Notes: a model not told the origin generated them from the letters alone. A stretch of 64,000 nt of DNA from Alectoria sarmentosa (GCA_009733775.1 WOGZ01000115.1:30342-94341); one strand, 5' to 3'. Shown: positions 12,401 to 24,890, counted from the first letter of the stretch. Numbers and translations are program-made.

Positions 12401-15400
12401 GTACAAATTCGGCCTCCAGGCATTACTACATGTTCTTGACAGGCTTCGAGAGCCGGAATGGACCGAATACTGCAATCGGCTAGTGCAGGTGCACGGTCTT
12501 CGAGGTACCGAGCCTTACAGGAGAGCCCTAGAGGTCCTTTCACAGAACGGTACCCAGGGCTCGGATGACTCAAATGCTCTCAATGGCTTGGCGGATGGAA
12601 TGAGTCTTCCGAATGGCGACATTGAAGAATTCCTCTCTCCTGAAACAACCTTCCTCTTCAAATCCGTCAGCGCAGAGCCCTCTTCAGCTTACGATGAGCC
12701 TGACGAAGAGACACAAGAAAAGGTGGTCTTCTTCTTTAACAACGTTTCTGAGCAAAATCTGAAGAGTAGATTGGGCCAGCTCCAGGAAGCGCTCCAGGAC
12801 AAGCATCATCAATGGTTCGCCTTCTTCCTGGTCGAGGAACGTGCCAAAGTCGAACCAAATTACCAGCCGCTTTATCTTGCCATTCTGAACCTCCTTGGCA
12901 ACAAAGCACTGTGGAATGAAGTCCTTCGAGAGACCTATGTCAGTGTCCAGAAATTACTGAACGCCGAGTCCACAATGCAATCTGCATCCGAACGAAAGAA
13001 TCTGAAGAATCTTTCTACATGGCTGGGATCTTTGACCATTGCACGTGACAAACCGATAAAGTATAAGAACATATCCTTCTTGAACTTCCTCATTGAAGGT
13101 CTCGAGACACAGCGATTGATACTCGTGGTTCCGTTTACCTGTAATGTCCTAGCACAAGGTACGAGGTCGATTATATTCAAGCCACCGAACCCTTGGGTTA
13201 TGGAGATCATCGCAGCCTTGCTCGAATTGTACTTCCATTTCGATGTCAAGCTGAACCAGAAGTTCGAGATTGAGGTACTCTGCAAGGAATTTGGCGTTGT
13301 TGTGAACGAGGAGGACGCTTCGACAACGATCAGAGACAGACCTCTCCACAATGAGGACTTGACGAGTAGCGTGCTACCAGACGGGCTCGACGGCTTCGAC
13401 GAGATGAGCTTGAGTGCTATCAATCGGACCGGTCGAAGCTCAAGATTTGATACTGACACTATGTCTTCTGCCTTGCCGGATCTGGAATCTGTGCTCGTGT
13501 TTCCACCAGCTACCGGCAGCCCTGCTACTCAAGCTCGACTACGTGATATCGTTCAAGAGGCCGTCAAACGTGCTATCTTAGAAATCATCGCTCCGGTCGT
13601 GGAGAGATCGGTCACCATTGCTACGATCGCAACTAGTGCCTTGATCCACAAGGATTTTGCTCGCGAATCAGACGAAGAGCGAGTGCGTAGAGCTGCACAA
13701 CAGATGGTGCGTCAATTGTCTGGAAGTCTCGCACTTGTTACTTGCAAAGAGCCCCTCAAGATGAGCATGACGAATTATATCCGCATGGCGCAGCAGACAG
13801 ATTTCTCAGACCAAGCATTCCCTGAAGGTGCTATTCTGATGTGCGTGAATGACAATCTGGACACGGCATGCAATATAGTAGAAAGGCAAGCCGAAGAGCG
13901 ATCTATGCCCGAGATCGAGGCTCATATTGAAGCTGAGATCGCACAACGACGACAACATCGGGCTGAGCACCCCAACGAGGCCTATATGGATCCAGCCTTC
14001 AATCGATGGGCCGGATTCATCCCAGACCCCTACAAGCAAGCATCTGGCGGTTTGAACCAAGAACAGATGGCAATCTATCTTGAGTTCGCCAGGCAATCCC
14101 GGGGACCTGCAAGCCATACCCAAACTGCTTCAGCGGACAGCGGGCGACAACAGCTGCCCGACGTATTGCAGGATGCGTTTGCATCAGTACCAAATGCCAA
14201 CACTCCCGCCGAGACGCTGCCCATGCCACACCAGCATTCTCAACAGCAGCAACAGACCGGTCGTATGCTCCCGCCGCCGGTACCTAATCTGATAGCCGCA
14301 GCCCAGACAAACGGATACATGGAGCTCGACGCCGTTCAGGATCGCTTATCCCAGCTCCTTGGTGAAACTAGTCGAATGGCAAAGGAAAATCCAGATCGAT
14401 CTATGACAGAGATACAACGTGACCGTTCTTTGGTAGAAGTCCTCAGCCAAGCATGGGACTTGATCGCGTCATCGCCGGATACTATTGCCATGAACTGTGC
14501 TGAGGAGATTTGCAAAGGGATCTATGGGAATTCTATGATACGTCTCGAGATCGAAGTGTTTGTGCATTTACTGGCGCGGCTGTGTTTGACGTACCCAAGC
14601 ATCAGAAAGGAGGTCGCGGTATGGGCAACAAATCTGGAGGAACCGAAACTTCTCAACATCGATGTGACGGTCGCACTGGTCAAGGTTGATCTTTTGCAAT
14701 TACGACAGCTGGACGTGGTTCTGACCGTTATGATCTATGACCGGGAAGAGCTTGTGCTTGATTTCTTGTCCGATATAATGGATGCCTTGCTACTCAACGA
14801 CCATCCGACCGCACTACGGGCCGATTTTGCGGGCAGCTTAGGTGCTCTAGGCCAATGGCTTATGGAGGATCCCAACCTGACTAAGGCCAAGGAACTCGTT
14901 CAACGACTGAAAGAGTGGGGAGTCAGCGAGACTGTCGACGTTAGTCCCGACGAGAGTCTCATCAGAAAAAATCATATGCAGTACATATTCGCTGAGTGGG
15001 CTGCAATATGCGATGCTTCGCCAAAGAACCCTAGCGAAAACATGTTCCCAGCCTTCATATCACAGTTGCACCAGAAACAACTACTCAACTCGCAAGAAGA
15101 TGTGACCGTGTTCCTTCGATTTTGCATTGACGACGCCATGGATAATTACGGCCTTGCTAGTTTGAATGCTGATGGGAACTCGGACGAACCGTTTTTCAAG
15201 GTCGATTGGTTGGCAAGGCTCATTGTGCTACTGGTGAAGAACCAAGGAGAAATTAACGGCTCTGTAAAACGTAATAAAGCCGCGTATATGAATTCGATCT
15301 TGGCCGTTCTTACCTTGATAATCAACAACCATCACGTCATGCAAGGAGAGCGTTTCAATCAACGGGGTTTCTTCCGTCTCATCTCCAGTATTCTGTGCGA

Positions 15401-16634
15401 CTGGCACGACTTTGGGCCAGAAGGCGATGCACCCGACCGAGACATGCTCCTCGTCTTTGCAAACAACTTTCTGATGTTGACACCCCATCACTTCCCAGGT
15501 TTCGCTTACAGCTGGCTCATGCTGATCTCCCATCGGCTTTTCATGCCTAGCCTGTTGAAGCTCTCGAACGACGAGGTGAGATATGCTCTGTCCTCTACAC
15601 ATTGCTTTGCTAATATCTGGTAGGGTTGGGACTCATTTGCCAAGCTCATGGAGGCAGCACTGTCGTACATCTGCCAATTTTTGAAGTCGACCACCATCAC
15701 ACCTCTTGCAATGGACCTCTACCGAGGTATACTCCGCATTGTCCTTATCTTGCACCACGACTTTCCTGAATTTTTGGCGGAGAATCACTTCCGCCTCTGC
15801 AACTCCATCCCACGGTACTGCACGCAGCTTCACAATCTTGTCCTCAGTGCCTATCCATCCTCATTTCCAGAGCTCCCCGATCCATTCGTGACGGGGCTGA
15901 AGGTAGATCGTCTAGAAGAGATGAGAAAAGCTCCTAGGATCGTTGGTGATTACACCGGACCACTCATTCAAGGCAACATCAAGGATCTCCTCGATGCATC
16001 GCTGAAGAATAGCGAGATCTCGAGTGACAATCTGACGTATCTAGCTAACGCAGTGTATATGTCAAGTGATCGTGGTCTAGCTGTGGACTCTTCCCTTCTA
16101 CACGCTATCGTCTTGTACATCGGTCAAAGCGCAATTGCGACGGCTGGACAAAAAGGTGGCCAGCCATTTACCGGCGACTCTCCTCAAGCCTCTCTACTGA
16201 CGAAGCTGGCGAAAGAGCTTCATCCAGAAGCCCGCTACTACTTCCTTAGTGCTATGGCTCATCAACTTCGCTACCCCAACAGTCATACCCACTACTTCAG
16301 CTATGCTCTCCTTCATCTCTTCGGAACAGATCTCGCGGATCAGCAGGAATCGGACGTGCGCCAGCAAATCACTCGAGTACTGCTTGAGCGTCTCCATGTG
16401 ATCAAACCACATCCGTGGGGTCTTGTCATCACGACATTAGAACTGATCAAGAATTCGGACTACAATTTTTTCCAGTTGCCGTTCATCAAAGCTTCACCAC
16501 TGGTAAATATCTACATATGATTCCCTGAGAATGAATGCTAACTTCTGCTGTAGATTCGAACTATGTGTGAACGCTTTTCGCATTCAGCGCAAGAGCGAGA
16601 GCATTGGGGTGATCAATTTACTCAGCACATATGA
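9402..16634 (+). CDS. NOT1: CCR4-NOT complex scaffold subunit Not1
   Basis: Five exons (9402-10109, 10182-10506, 10558-15575, 15624-16502, 16554-16634) encode 2336 residues, within the usual Not1 range. The first 200 residues are Ser/Thr-rich and disordered with a Gly run. HEAT-like N-terminal repeats follow. The MIF4G-like Caf1-binding region is around residues 1050-1260 (TWLGSLTIARDKPI, then IIFKPPNPWVMEI). The DUF3819/Caf40-binding helices are around 1320-1430 (IIAPVVERSVTIATIATSAL). The Not1 C-terminal domain runs from about 1800 to the end (HHFPGFAYSW, LPFIKASPL). Known role: essential scaffold for mRNA deadenylation and transcriptional control, holding Caf1/Ccr4, Caf40 and Not2/Not5. 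A Gln run precedes the 1500s region. The last exon is only 81 nt. Confidence 0.96.
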
Positions 16635-17044
16635 ATGCGGCGCTGGCAAGGCGCACTGTGACATGACATGCGGGCACACGCAGGCTACTTGTAATAGAGG
16701 AGTTTGAAGATTGCAAAAGCGACGGCGAACGGAAACTGGGGGCCATGTATGACAGGGATTTGTGCTTTATTCCATCATTCATCATCTTCTGCCCACATGT
16801 ATGTAGGGTGAGAGGAAAGGTGATAGGCTGGCTTTGTGGTGTTGCTTGTCATCAGAGCCGTGACCCCTGGGCGGTCCATCCATGATATCTGCCATGTCTG
16901 TCACGATTGAAGAGAGCGCAGATAGAGAGTGGCATATATGCTAGCTCATGTATAATAGGCAAAGGGTGAGCTGTAGGATAATTGGGTGCTTCGATTGCTA
17001 TGACGCCTCTCCGGGCACAAGACCTTGGCCATATACGTACTATG
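16635..17044. other. Convergent intergenic region
   Basis: These 410 bp lie between the 3' ends of NOT1 and the peroxisomal-type hydrolase. No gene is visible. Confidence 0.5.
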
Positions 17045-18544
17045 TTAAAGCTTAGACAGCTTCTCGAGCCAGAGCGGGTTCACTACGCCAGGGTTAAACG
17101 ACGGCTGCTCTTTTCTCCTCATCATTTCCTCGTGCCACTTTTGCAACTCCTTTTTCAGCCATTTGCCAACCTCTTCGGCAGCTTTTCCAGGCATTTCCAA
17201 GTGTACAGCGTGATAAGCCCCCTTGACGTATTTCGACTGTACTTTGCCAGTGGCAACACCGCCATTCCCTTCGTCTCCAACTCCGGTTTGGTCAATCACT
17301 CTCTGGGCATACGCAGAGTTGCCGACGTCGGACCTTGATGATTTCGGAGTCAGCATGTCTCTGATGGGATCGGATACGAGCCGTGAGACAAGTCCCCGGA
17401 GCGTTTCACTCGTGCGACAGGTCTTACGGCTCGAAATACTGTACCAAATGAGGCAAGGAATAGCTCGGAAAAGATAACTGACTCTGTACCCCACAGATAC
17501 AAAATCGACGGCAAAGTTTGAGGTAGAACACGCTTCAGGTGCTTGACTTCACCACGATAGAAGCCTGGAACTACGACGGTGTTTTCTGGACGAGCCTTGT
17601 GGTCTGGTGCTGCCTCATAACCTGGGAACGGCGGATCAGGCCGCGCATAAGAGTACACTTCTTGGGCTTTTGGGGTCGTCAGGGTCACGGCATGCGGGTG
17701 CTCCTGCGTTGGCATGTCACGCAAGTCATATTTGACCACACGTTCGAATACGCGGGGATCGAACACAGCGTAGTAAGGAGTACGGCGCAACTTGGCCGCT
17801 GCTTCTTCGCGAGATGTCCACGTATCTCTTCGTCTTGCTTGAAGGGGCATCCGATGCTGAGAGTGCTCTGTTGGCTTCTCGACTCCATACGTTTGGAATC
17901 GGTAGCCAGTTTCAAATACGGGCTCGATCAGTACCATGCCAGCGAAAAGGCGTTGGTGTAAATGCGACATCATGAGAACTTAATGATGTCGGAGTCAACA
18001 TTCATTCTCTCAGCAGAGAATTGAGGAGTGAAACCGGTCAGAGGAGTAGAGATAGTCTCCAAACAAGTCGCAGGAGGGAAAAGACTGGGAAAGTAGACTG
18101 ACTATTTACACAGCCCCAACTTTGGCCGATGCCGTAGATTGGAGGAGGCATCTGGGCAGCGAAGAGATTGACCATATGGAGCATATCCCTGACGCTGTCG
18201 AGCCAGTGTGGTTCGTCGCCTATGATGTCTCGATTGAGTAGGTATGAAGCGGCATGGTGAGCGACGTCGCATGCCCAGGCTCCGCGGATTGGCAAATGGG
18301 CGAGAAGTTGGTCGAGGAATGGCTCGTAGGATTCTTTGGAAGAGCCGATGCCGTGTGCTAGGATTAGAGTGGGCTCTCCTGTTTGCGGTTGTCGATGCTG
18401 ATGTTGATGTCTGGGAAGATAATGTTTGAGAGATAATTGTAAATGTTGATGACCGTTCTGTTCGTCTCGAGTTCCTCTACTGTAGCCTCGAATGTGAGAT
18501 GCAGGGATGGTGTGTGAGGTGATGGTGAAGAGATGTTCGGACAT
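17045..18544 (-). CDS. Alpha/beta hydrolase with C-terminal peroxisomal SKL signal
   Basis: Three exons on the minus strand (18112-18544, 17479-17978, 17045-17422) give 436 residues. The first intron (133 bp) joins GQSWG to a FLMMSHLHQRLF helix, as expected for this family. The second intron (about 56 bp, donor GTTATC) is the least certain junction. The nucleophile elbow is GQSWG with Ser142. The N-terminal HGIGSSKE is the oxyanion loop, and the GAYHAVHLE near the C-terminus supplies the likely catalytic His. The protein ends exactly in Ser-Lys-Leu, a canonical PTS1. Fungal relatives with this layout include peroxisomal lipase Lpx1 and the peroxisomal hydrolases of host-toxin pathways (Akt2 type), so a peroxisomal ester/thioester hydrolase is inferred. 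No other pathway genes are adjacent, so a role in secondary metabolism is not supported by context. Confidence 0.82.
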
Positions 18545-19212
18545 GATGAACAGAATTAATGGCAGTGCATCGAAATAAAGAAAAGCAGGGACAATATGTC
18601 AATATATCGAAATCGAATTTGAATGTTGATGTGAACATTCCCATCCATCATACATTACCATACATTACGGAGTATTATATTACATTATACTTGTTGACCT
18701 CACTCAGCATACTTTAGCACGCATAAGTACCTTACAGTTGAAGGCGCTCTCTGAAGCCTTATGCAGGCTAGCCATATATAGCATAGCTTCCTACCGGGGA
18801 ATATAGATCCTGCAGCAGGCTTCATAGAAAATCTACGTCTCTTGCTACCCACACCATACTGGTGCTACTATCATAACTGGTACTATACTCAGGTAGATAC
18901 GAGTCCTGTATACTGTATCTAGCTAAGGTACCTTACACTAGCTTACCTCAGATTCCAGGTTTGAAATTTAATATCGTTCTTCGGCGCCCTTCTACGTCGT
19001 CGCTCTCCTTTTGCTGTCGTGTTCCTCGTTCATTGTTCTGTATGAGTACGCCTGGCGTCCAGAAACTGCTTATTGTTCTCGTTCTTCATTCCAACTCAAT
19101 TGCTGTTCCTTTGGCAGAAAAATCTCACACTATCTATCAAGATAGCTTTTCTTATCAACTACTTTGCCTCGCTCGTCATGCATATGACATGTGTTGCTGT
19201 CGTGGGACTGAC
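18545..19212. other. Intergenic, promoter side of the SKL hydrolase
   Basis: This 668-bp interval is AT-rich around 18600-18720 and holds several TAC/GTACC words. It has no supported coding sequence. Confidence 0.45.
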
Positions 19213-20421
19213 CTAGCCCTTTCTTCGCAAGTTCAGCATCTGAGAAAGCTTAACCTCTCCCTTTCCTCCCCATCCTGCAACCCCATTCTCCACCTCCGGT
19301 CTGATTGTTACATACCATGCCCAAACTCTTTTGTCAAGCTCTTCGCGACTCAAGACACCCGCCCAGGATCGAAAAACCAAATCCAATGCCTGGAGGATGA
19401 GGCCCAGATTCTGTTCCTTTTCCGCTTTTAGCATGGCTGCAGACTTCTTCTTCGGCAGCGATGCATCATCCATTGGACATGGCATCGAGGCAAACGATTT
19501 AAGCAAATACGCTCTTGCTGACTGAGCAGTATAAACAGGTAATCCGGAATCCTTTGCACCATGCGCACCTGAAACCAGCGGACCATTGGAAGAACGTAAA
19601 GCTTCGAGGTCAAGGCCCCACAGTGCTGGTTCATTATCGGTTTCGTCCTCTTGCTTCAGTGTCTTTTGACTGTCAAGAGCATCTGAATCTTCCGCCTTGA
19701 GATAATCTGTCCCTTGCTCAGATTTCTCCCCCTTCCACCCGTAATCCCATCTCTTCATTACCCTGATATCCCTTCCCATTACGCGGACTTTCGGCTGCCC
19801 CTGGCCCCAGCCATCGTCTTCAGCACTGATCCCCTTCTCAATTCCCAAGCTGATGGCTTTTGTCCTGGCATTCACGCTCACGACTGCTTGAGCCAGGCTG
19901 AGTCGGGAGGATAATGGCTGTGAGGGCATTGTAAATTCCAGTAGTTTGGTCGCAAATGCCAGGACTAGTGGGGCTCGATTGGTGTGTAGAATGGTCTTTG
20001 CCAGTTCTTCCTCATCAGCATTGGATTCAGGGAGTGTCAGGGACTCTTCGATCGCAGCTGGAGTAGCAGCGTCTTCCGTGGATATGGTCTTTTTGCGCTT
20101 GGCTGGTGATTCAGGAAAAATTCCTCCAGGTTCTCTCCCTCTCTTCTTGGAGACTCTCTTGGCAGCACTCAAGACTTGTTTTGCCAGCTTCTCATCTGTA
20201 AATACAGCCTGGATAGCTGTGATGGACGACTTTGCAAGAGAGTCTGAGCTGGACCAGAGGTCAGCTTGGTTGAATGTCGAACAGATCTAGAGAGGCTGCT
20301 TTCACCTTGTGAGCTTGGCGCTCTGTAGCTCCTTGATCTTGCTCATAGCCGTTGGAAGCGGTATTCTCGCATCTTGAGAGAGGAATCGAAGAAGCGCCTG
20401 AATCTCGGTTTTGGTAGTCAT
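19213..20421 (-). CDS. Conserved fungal protein, possibly IMPACT/UPF0029-like
   Basis: Two exons on the minus strand (20306-20421, 19213-20248) encode 383 residues. The 57-bp intron has a GCTGAC branch point. The protein starts with a helical segment (MTTKTEIQALLRFLSQD), has a basic nuclear-signal-like run (AKRVSKKRGR, then AKRKK), and a conserved core TMPSQPLSSRLSLAQAVVS followed by an EDDGWGQGQP...KRWDYGW region. The DDG-G-x-G pattern before an RW pair loosely resembles the IMPACT/UPF0029 fold, but I am not sure of this. The C-terminal third contains two helices around LILQALDLVFRSWAGVLS. The start is 249 bp from the start of the divergent U2SURP-like gene, so the two may share a promoter. 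Function is unknown to me. Confidence 0.6.
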
Positions 20422-20670
20422 CTTGGCTCATGAAAAATGGATAAGTAGATGTCCCACACAGAGACAGAATAGAGTCGGACCGTGAGACTGAAGGGCGCCT
20501 GCACTCACGATTGCGTGGTGGATGGAGGCAGCAGTTCGATCTTGTTGCAGAATTCACGGACTTAGCGCACCACTTAAAGCCGATTGGCAGAAAACAGCGT
20601 CGGACTCTTGACGTTGCGAGCATCAATGCTGTTGTGAGATTTTAGGCTTACCTATCATACCCACCTCGCC
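20422..20670. promoter_or_regulatory. Compact divergent promoter
   Basis: Only 249 bp separate the start codons of the minus-strand conserved protein and the plus-strand U2SURP-like gene, so the regulatory DNA of both must lie here. I see no clear TATA element. Confidence 0.55.
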
Positions 20671-23133
20671 ATGGTACAAGACTCTAAGATCAAAGAGTTC
20701 CCAGACATTAGCAATAAACTTACAGCACCGACCAAGAAGTCTATCTTCGAAAAGCAGAAAGCGGAGGCGGAGGCAAAGCGGCAAAGAGAGCAGGAAGAAA
20801 CAGCTGCTGTATATGAGGACTTTGTAAAGTCGTTTGACGATGAGGACGTTGGAGTGGGATCAAGTGGCGGGCCTGCAAGAGGAGGAGGCTTTGGAGACCG
20901 AGGGGGCTTGGGGGCAGCATCGAAGAGGCATTTTTCAGGTCCGACTGCTGGACCAACTGGCAGAGGTGGTTTGGGGGTCGGACGTGGTAGTGGGCCAGGC
21001 AGTCTAGGACCACCTCCGCCATCACTATCACGCAAAAGAGCTTATGATGGATTGCCACCTACCCAAAGGGAAGGTCTATTTGCTTTCGAAGATGCTAGGG
21101 AAGGCCCAGCAGACCCCAAGACTGCTTTGCAACACTCAGACGATGAGGACACCGGCAGTCGTATGAGGATGCAAGAAAGAGCGATACCAAAGCCTACACT
21201 TCGTCTGTCATCTCTACCGCCAGGCACTTCGCCTGCCGCAATCAAGGCTATCCTACCCCCAAACCTGACGGTGGACGGTGTACGAACGTTGCCTTCCTCT
21301 GAACACGGAACAATGGAGCGGAAGTCATCATCAGCAGTCGTCACTCTAGCTAAAGAAACCCCTGCGCTCGACATTGATACCGCCGTGAGTGCACTGCAGA
21401 ACCGATACATGGGCCGTGGTTTCTTTCTATCGCTTTCGCGGCATTTGTCTTCGGCTTCGGTAGGCGTTGATACAACGTCGTTGGGACTCTCGTCTTCAAC
21501 ATCCTCTCTCCCATTTGGTGCACGTCCTATTCCACCTCCTAATTTTGGTAGAGCACCCCCAGGTGGACATCGCGGCGGATTTGCCCCACCGTCATCGTAC
21601 AATTCAGCACAGTATGGGAGAAGCGCTCCTCAAGTCCAAGTCAATGTCAATCCGCCAGGAGATCTTAAGCAGCTCAAGCTTATACATAAGACTCTAGAGG
21701 CGCTACTGACCCATGGCCCTGAGTTCGAGGCTCTCCTTATGAGCCGAAAGGATGTACAAACCGATGAGAAATGGGCATGGCTATGGGACTCTCGTAGTAC
21801 CGGCGGTGTGTATTATCGCTGGAGACTGTGGGACATTCTTACGGGAGCATCAAGACGGAAAGGACGCAGTTTCTCATCTTCACAGCACGTCTTTGAAGGT
21901 GGAGCAGCATGGGCGATGCCAGAAAGAGGCTTGCCCTTCGAGTACACGACCCGCCTCGAGGAGTTTGTCTCAGACTCGGACTACGACTCATCCGAAGACG
22001 ACGACTCTGGAGACGAAGGACGTAGGCGATATGCTCACCATCACGGAGGAGCACCTCCACCCGATGGACCTAGCCTAGATGTCGACAGCGAAGCCTACCT
22101 CAACCCTCTTCAAAAAGCCAAACTTACCCACCTCCTGGCCAGACTTCCTGTTACAAACGCCAAGCTTCGTCGAGGCGACGTGGCTCGCGTAACCGCCTTT
22201 GCAATCCAGCATGCTGGCGAAGGCGCAGAAGAAGTAGTCCAGATGATTGTATCAAATGTACAAAAACCATTCGCTTTCACCGGCGCCAATCCAGACCGTA
22301 AGCCCCCAAACGAAGAAAAGGACGATGACACGCCTGCCGAAAACATACCCAATCCTTCGACAACAGAAAGAGAAAGAGAAGACCTCTCCCCCGCCAAGAT
22401 AATTGCTCTCTACCTAATCTCCGACATCCTCTCGTCCAGCTCCACCTCCGGCGTCCGCCACGCCTGGCGCTACCGCCAACTCTTCGAAGCCACCCTAAAA
22501 CGCCACAAGACATTTGAACATCTCGGCCGCCTCGACAAACGCCTGAATTGGGGCCGTCTGCGTGCTGAGAAATGGAAACGCAGCGTCCAAAGCGTGTTAG
22601 CGCTATGGGAAGGTTGGTGTGTCTTTCCGCAAGCAAGTCAGGAGCATTTCGGTAGTGTCTTTGCTAGTCCGCCGCTTACGCAGGAGGAGGAGGCGGCGAA
22701 GAAGGCGAGTGAGGAGGCGGAGAAGGCGGCGGAGAAGGCGAAGAGTAAGTGGAAGACGGTGGATGAGAGGATGGCGGAGAGAGAGGCCGAGATGGCGAAG
22801 CGGACGGAGGAGGAGGGTAAGATGGATGTGGATGGTGAGCCGATGGTTGAGGATGACGGAGATTTGGATGGCGTGCCGATGGAGGATGAGGATGTTGATG
22901 GCGAGCCCATGGTTGATTCGGATGACGAACAATCCAGGTTTCCTACAGCGAGAGGAGCAGAGGAACAGCCCAAAGCAGAGCTGTCGAGGCGGGAGGCGTT
23001 GGCTGCGTCCATTGCTGCGAAACTGGGCAAGGGACCTGGTCAGGAAGGCCAGAAAGCTGCGTCGCCCGCGGCAGTTGCGCGGACCCGGAGGCCGAAGGCA
23101 GCGGATATGTTTGCGGATTCTGATAGCGAGTGA
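20671..23133 (+). CDS. U2 snRNP-associated SURP protein (U2SURP/SR140-like)
   Basis: One intronless frame encodes 820 residues. An N-terminal helical KEFPDISNKLTAPTKKSIFEKQ segment is typical of SR140 proteins. An RRM-like region is at about residues 172-268 (TLRLSSLPPG, then VVTLAKE). A SURP module is at about 330-400 (LKLIHKTLEALLTHGPEFEALLM, KWAWLWD, YYRWRLW). A CID-type helical domain is at about 475-650 (AKIIALYLISDILSS, WRYRQLFEATL). The C-terminus is Lys/Glu-rich and then acidic, with repeated DVDGEPM-type units. Known role: U2 snRNP-associated pre-mRNA splicing factor that binds RNA and contacts phosphorylated factors or RNA polymerase II through the CID. Gly-rich stretches flank the RRM. 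The intronless frame contrasts with its intron-containing neighbours. Confidence 0.88.
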   Translation: MVQDSKIKEFPDISNKLTAPTKKSIFEKQKAEAEAKRQREQEETAAVYEDFVKSFDDEDVGVGSSGGPARGGGFGDRGGLGAASKRHFSGPTAGPTGRGGLGVGRGSGPGSLGPPPPSLSRKRAYDGLPPTQREGLFAFEDAREGPADPKTALQHSDDEDTGSRMRMQERAIPKPTLRLSSLPPGTSPAAIKAILPPNLTVDGVRTLPSSEHGTMERKSSSAVVTLAKETPALDIDTAVSALQNRYMGRGFFLSLSRHLSSASVGVDTTSLGLSSSTSSLPFGARPIPPPNFGRAPPGGHRGGFAPPSSYNSAQYGRSAPQVQVNVNPPGDLKQLKLIHKTLEALLTHGPEFEALLMSRKDVQTDEKWAWLWDSRSTGGVYYRWRLWDILTGASRRKGRSFSSSQHVFEGGAAWAMPERGLPFEYTTRLEEFVSDSDYDSSEDDDSGDEGRRRYAHHHGGAPPPDGPSLDVDSEAYLNPLQKAKLTHLLARLPVTNAKLRRGDVARVTAFAIQHAGEGAEEVVQMIVSNVQKPFAFTGANPDRKPPNEEKDDDTPAENIPNPSTTEREREDLSPAKIIALYLISDILSSSSTSGVRHAWRYRQLFEATLKRHKTFEHLGRLDKRLNWGRLRAEKWKRSVQSVLALWEGWCVFPQASQEHFGSVFASPPLTQEEEAAKKASEEAEKAAEKAKSKWKTVDERMAEREAEMAKRTEEEGKMDVDGEPMVEDDGDLDGVPMEDEDVDGEPMVDSDDEQSRFPTARGAEEQPKAELSRREALAASIAAKLGKGPGQEGQKAASPAAVARTRRPKAADMFADSDSE

Positions 23134-24001
23134 GATGGCAAAACATGCCTTCATTCACATCCTGGCGTTTGCACTCGGAGAGGGGATGGGCCCCAGTTTT
23201 GCCGTCGGAATATATATGGCTCTGCGACGGCAACGGCAACGGCAAGCCATTAAGAACGCTCGGAAGGATTGGAGAGCGCGGGTTTTTAGCAACGATTGTG
23301 CCCTGGCAAGCTCGAAGGATAAGATGGAGATGGGAATAGCTCGTTCTCGGGCGGCCAAGACACATGGTGAACCCTCTCATCTTGAAAGAGAGTGCAAAAG
23401 AAATGCCAGGACTTGCAGCCACGATGTAGCTTAGGTTCCCATCTGAAGGAACGAAATGCCAAGTTCGGCCCGTACTAGTACATGCAGACCGAATATGTCT
23501 GGGACATGAACCTGTGCTAAATCATGCCGAATCGAGCTCTCTGTACCTGTGTTTCGGAGACGGCGGTCGTTGGAGCTGCCTCTCGAGGACCAGCCTTTGC
23601 TATTGCTTCGGCTATCATATGGACGGACGCTAAATCCTGAACACGAGTAGAGATGCAGCGAGGTCGGTCCTCTTGCGCAAGTGTTGAAGCAACACTGAGT
23701 TGTATTGAGACCAGCTACTGCAACTTGATGGATACAAGAATCGAAGCTCGCACTGCCACTTCAAGACTGCTCGTCTAATTATGCTTTTCCCTCAAGCGTA
23801 GAGCCACCGAATAAGCTGTTTTCGCTCAATGCGCATAAGGAATGCTGATCCACCAGACATGAAGACGCTCGCTCGATCGACCAACGCGTAGGCATATTAA
23901 TTACCAGTCACAGCACCAACACCACGCTGCATCCTTCCGCCCTAAGGATTACCACCATGAATCGAAGCGCTCTTCACACTCAACTCTTCCTTCAAGTCTT
24001 C
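23134..24001. other. Convergent intergenic region
   Basis: These 868 bp lie between two convergent genes. Frames found here are short shadows, and no conserved motif or repeat is evident. Confidence 0.45.
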
Positions 24002-24738
24002 TTACAACATAACAGCAGCAAGACCGAGAGCACCACCAATCACGCCTCCCACCGCCTCGACCCTCCCAGCACCACTTTTGCTATTCGATGAAGCCGTGGT
24101 GCTCGCACTGCTTGTAGTAGCAGTGCTAGTCGCAGATGTAGCTGCGGCAGAGGATGTGCTAGAAGTGATGGCTGGGACGTCGCTGGGCATGAGTGTACCA
24201 CAAGTTTTGCATGCCTCAGAGCCGGGGTTGGCGATACGGCATTGGGCGAAAGTGGCTTCGCAGATGAAATTGGGGAGGGTGCCTTGGTATTCGCCTATGT
24301 TTGGGGGGCTGCTGCCGTTGGCGCATGTGCAAAGGTACTCGAGGGAGGACTAGATGGGGTGTGTTAGCTAAGTTGGCAGTGGCGTTTTGGGATTGGATAC
24401 TGGGTTGAATTAAGAGAAAGAGATCGTTGGGGATGGTGACGGTGATGGTAAGGCAGCAGCAGGGAAGATTGTTGTGTAGGACTTACGCCAGTGCAAGAAT
24501 TAGCTTTGGTCTCTGCCTGTCCACCACATAGCGTTGGGCAGTTGGCCGTCTCGCCTTGACACCATTGATCTACATTGCAAAGTCAACATTGGCATTATTG
24601 TCAATGAGATTGAAAGTTGAAGAGGGTAAACATACTCTTCTCAGTCAAATCGACAGCGTTGGGGTCGAAAGTGGTGTTGCTCTGCGCAGCGGCAAAGCTC
24701 ACGAGGAGCGAGGTAAATAGGAAAGCAAGTGACAGCAT
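24002..24738 (-). CDS. Secreted GPI-anchored Cys-rich protein (DUF7707-like)
   Basis: Three exons on the minus strand (24636-24738, 24487-24569, 24002-24349) encode 177 residues. All junctions fit GT-AG signals (GTATGT and GTAAGT donors). A signal peptide covers residues 1-19 (MLSLAFLFTSLLVSFAAA). The central domain has about nine cysteines in a WCQGE-NCPTLCGG...CTCANG...FICEATFAQC pattern that I associate with the fungal DUF7707 extracellular family. A Ser/Thr/Ala-only linker follows. The C-terminal 20 residues are hydrophobic with small residues before them, the usual GPI-attachment layout. It is therefore inferred to sit at the cell wall or plasma membrane. No enzymatic motif is seen. The third exon carries more than half of the protein. 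Confidence 0.8.
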
Positions 24739-24890
24739 GTTGAGACTTTGATCAGAGGGATTGATCAAGTGTCCAATGCCCGTCTGATGCAGGTGCAGAT
24801 GCAGATGCAGATGATGATGATGAAAGATGATTGTTGACTGGAATAGAGTAAGTAGCTATCTGATGAGGGAGAGGGAGTTGAACGAGAGTC

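Noticed and set aside
22603..23434. Long overlapping frames on both strands at the end of the U2SURP-like gene (Arg-rich or Leu-rich)
   Set aside because: They are shadows of the Glu/Lys-rich and acidic repeat codons of the real frame.
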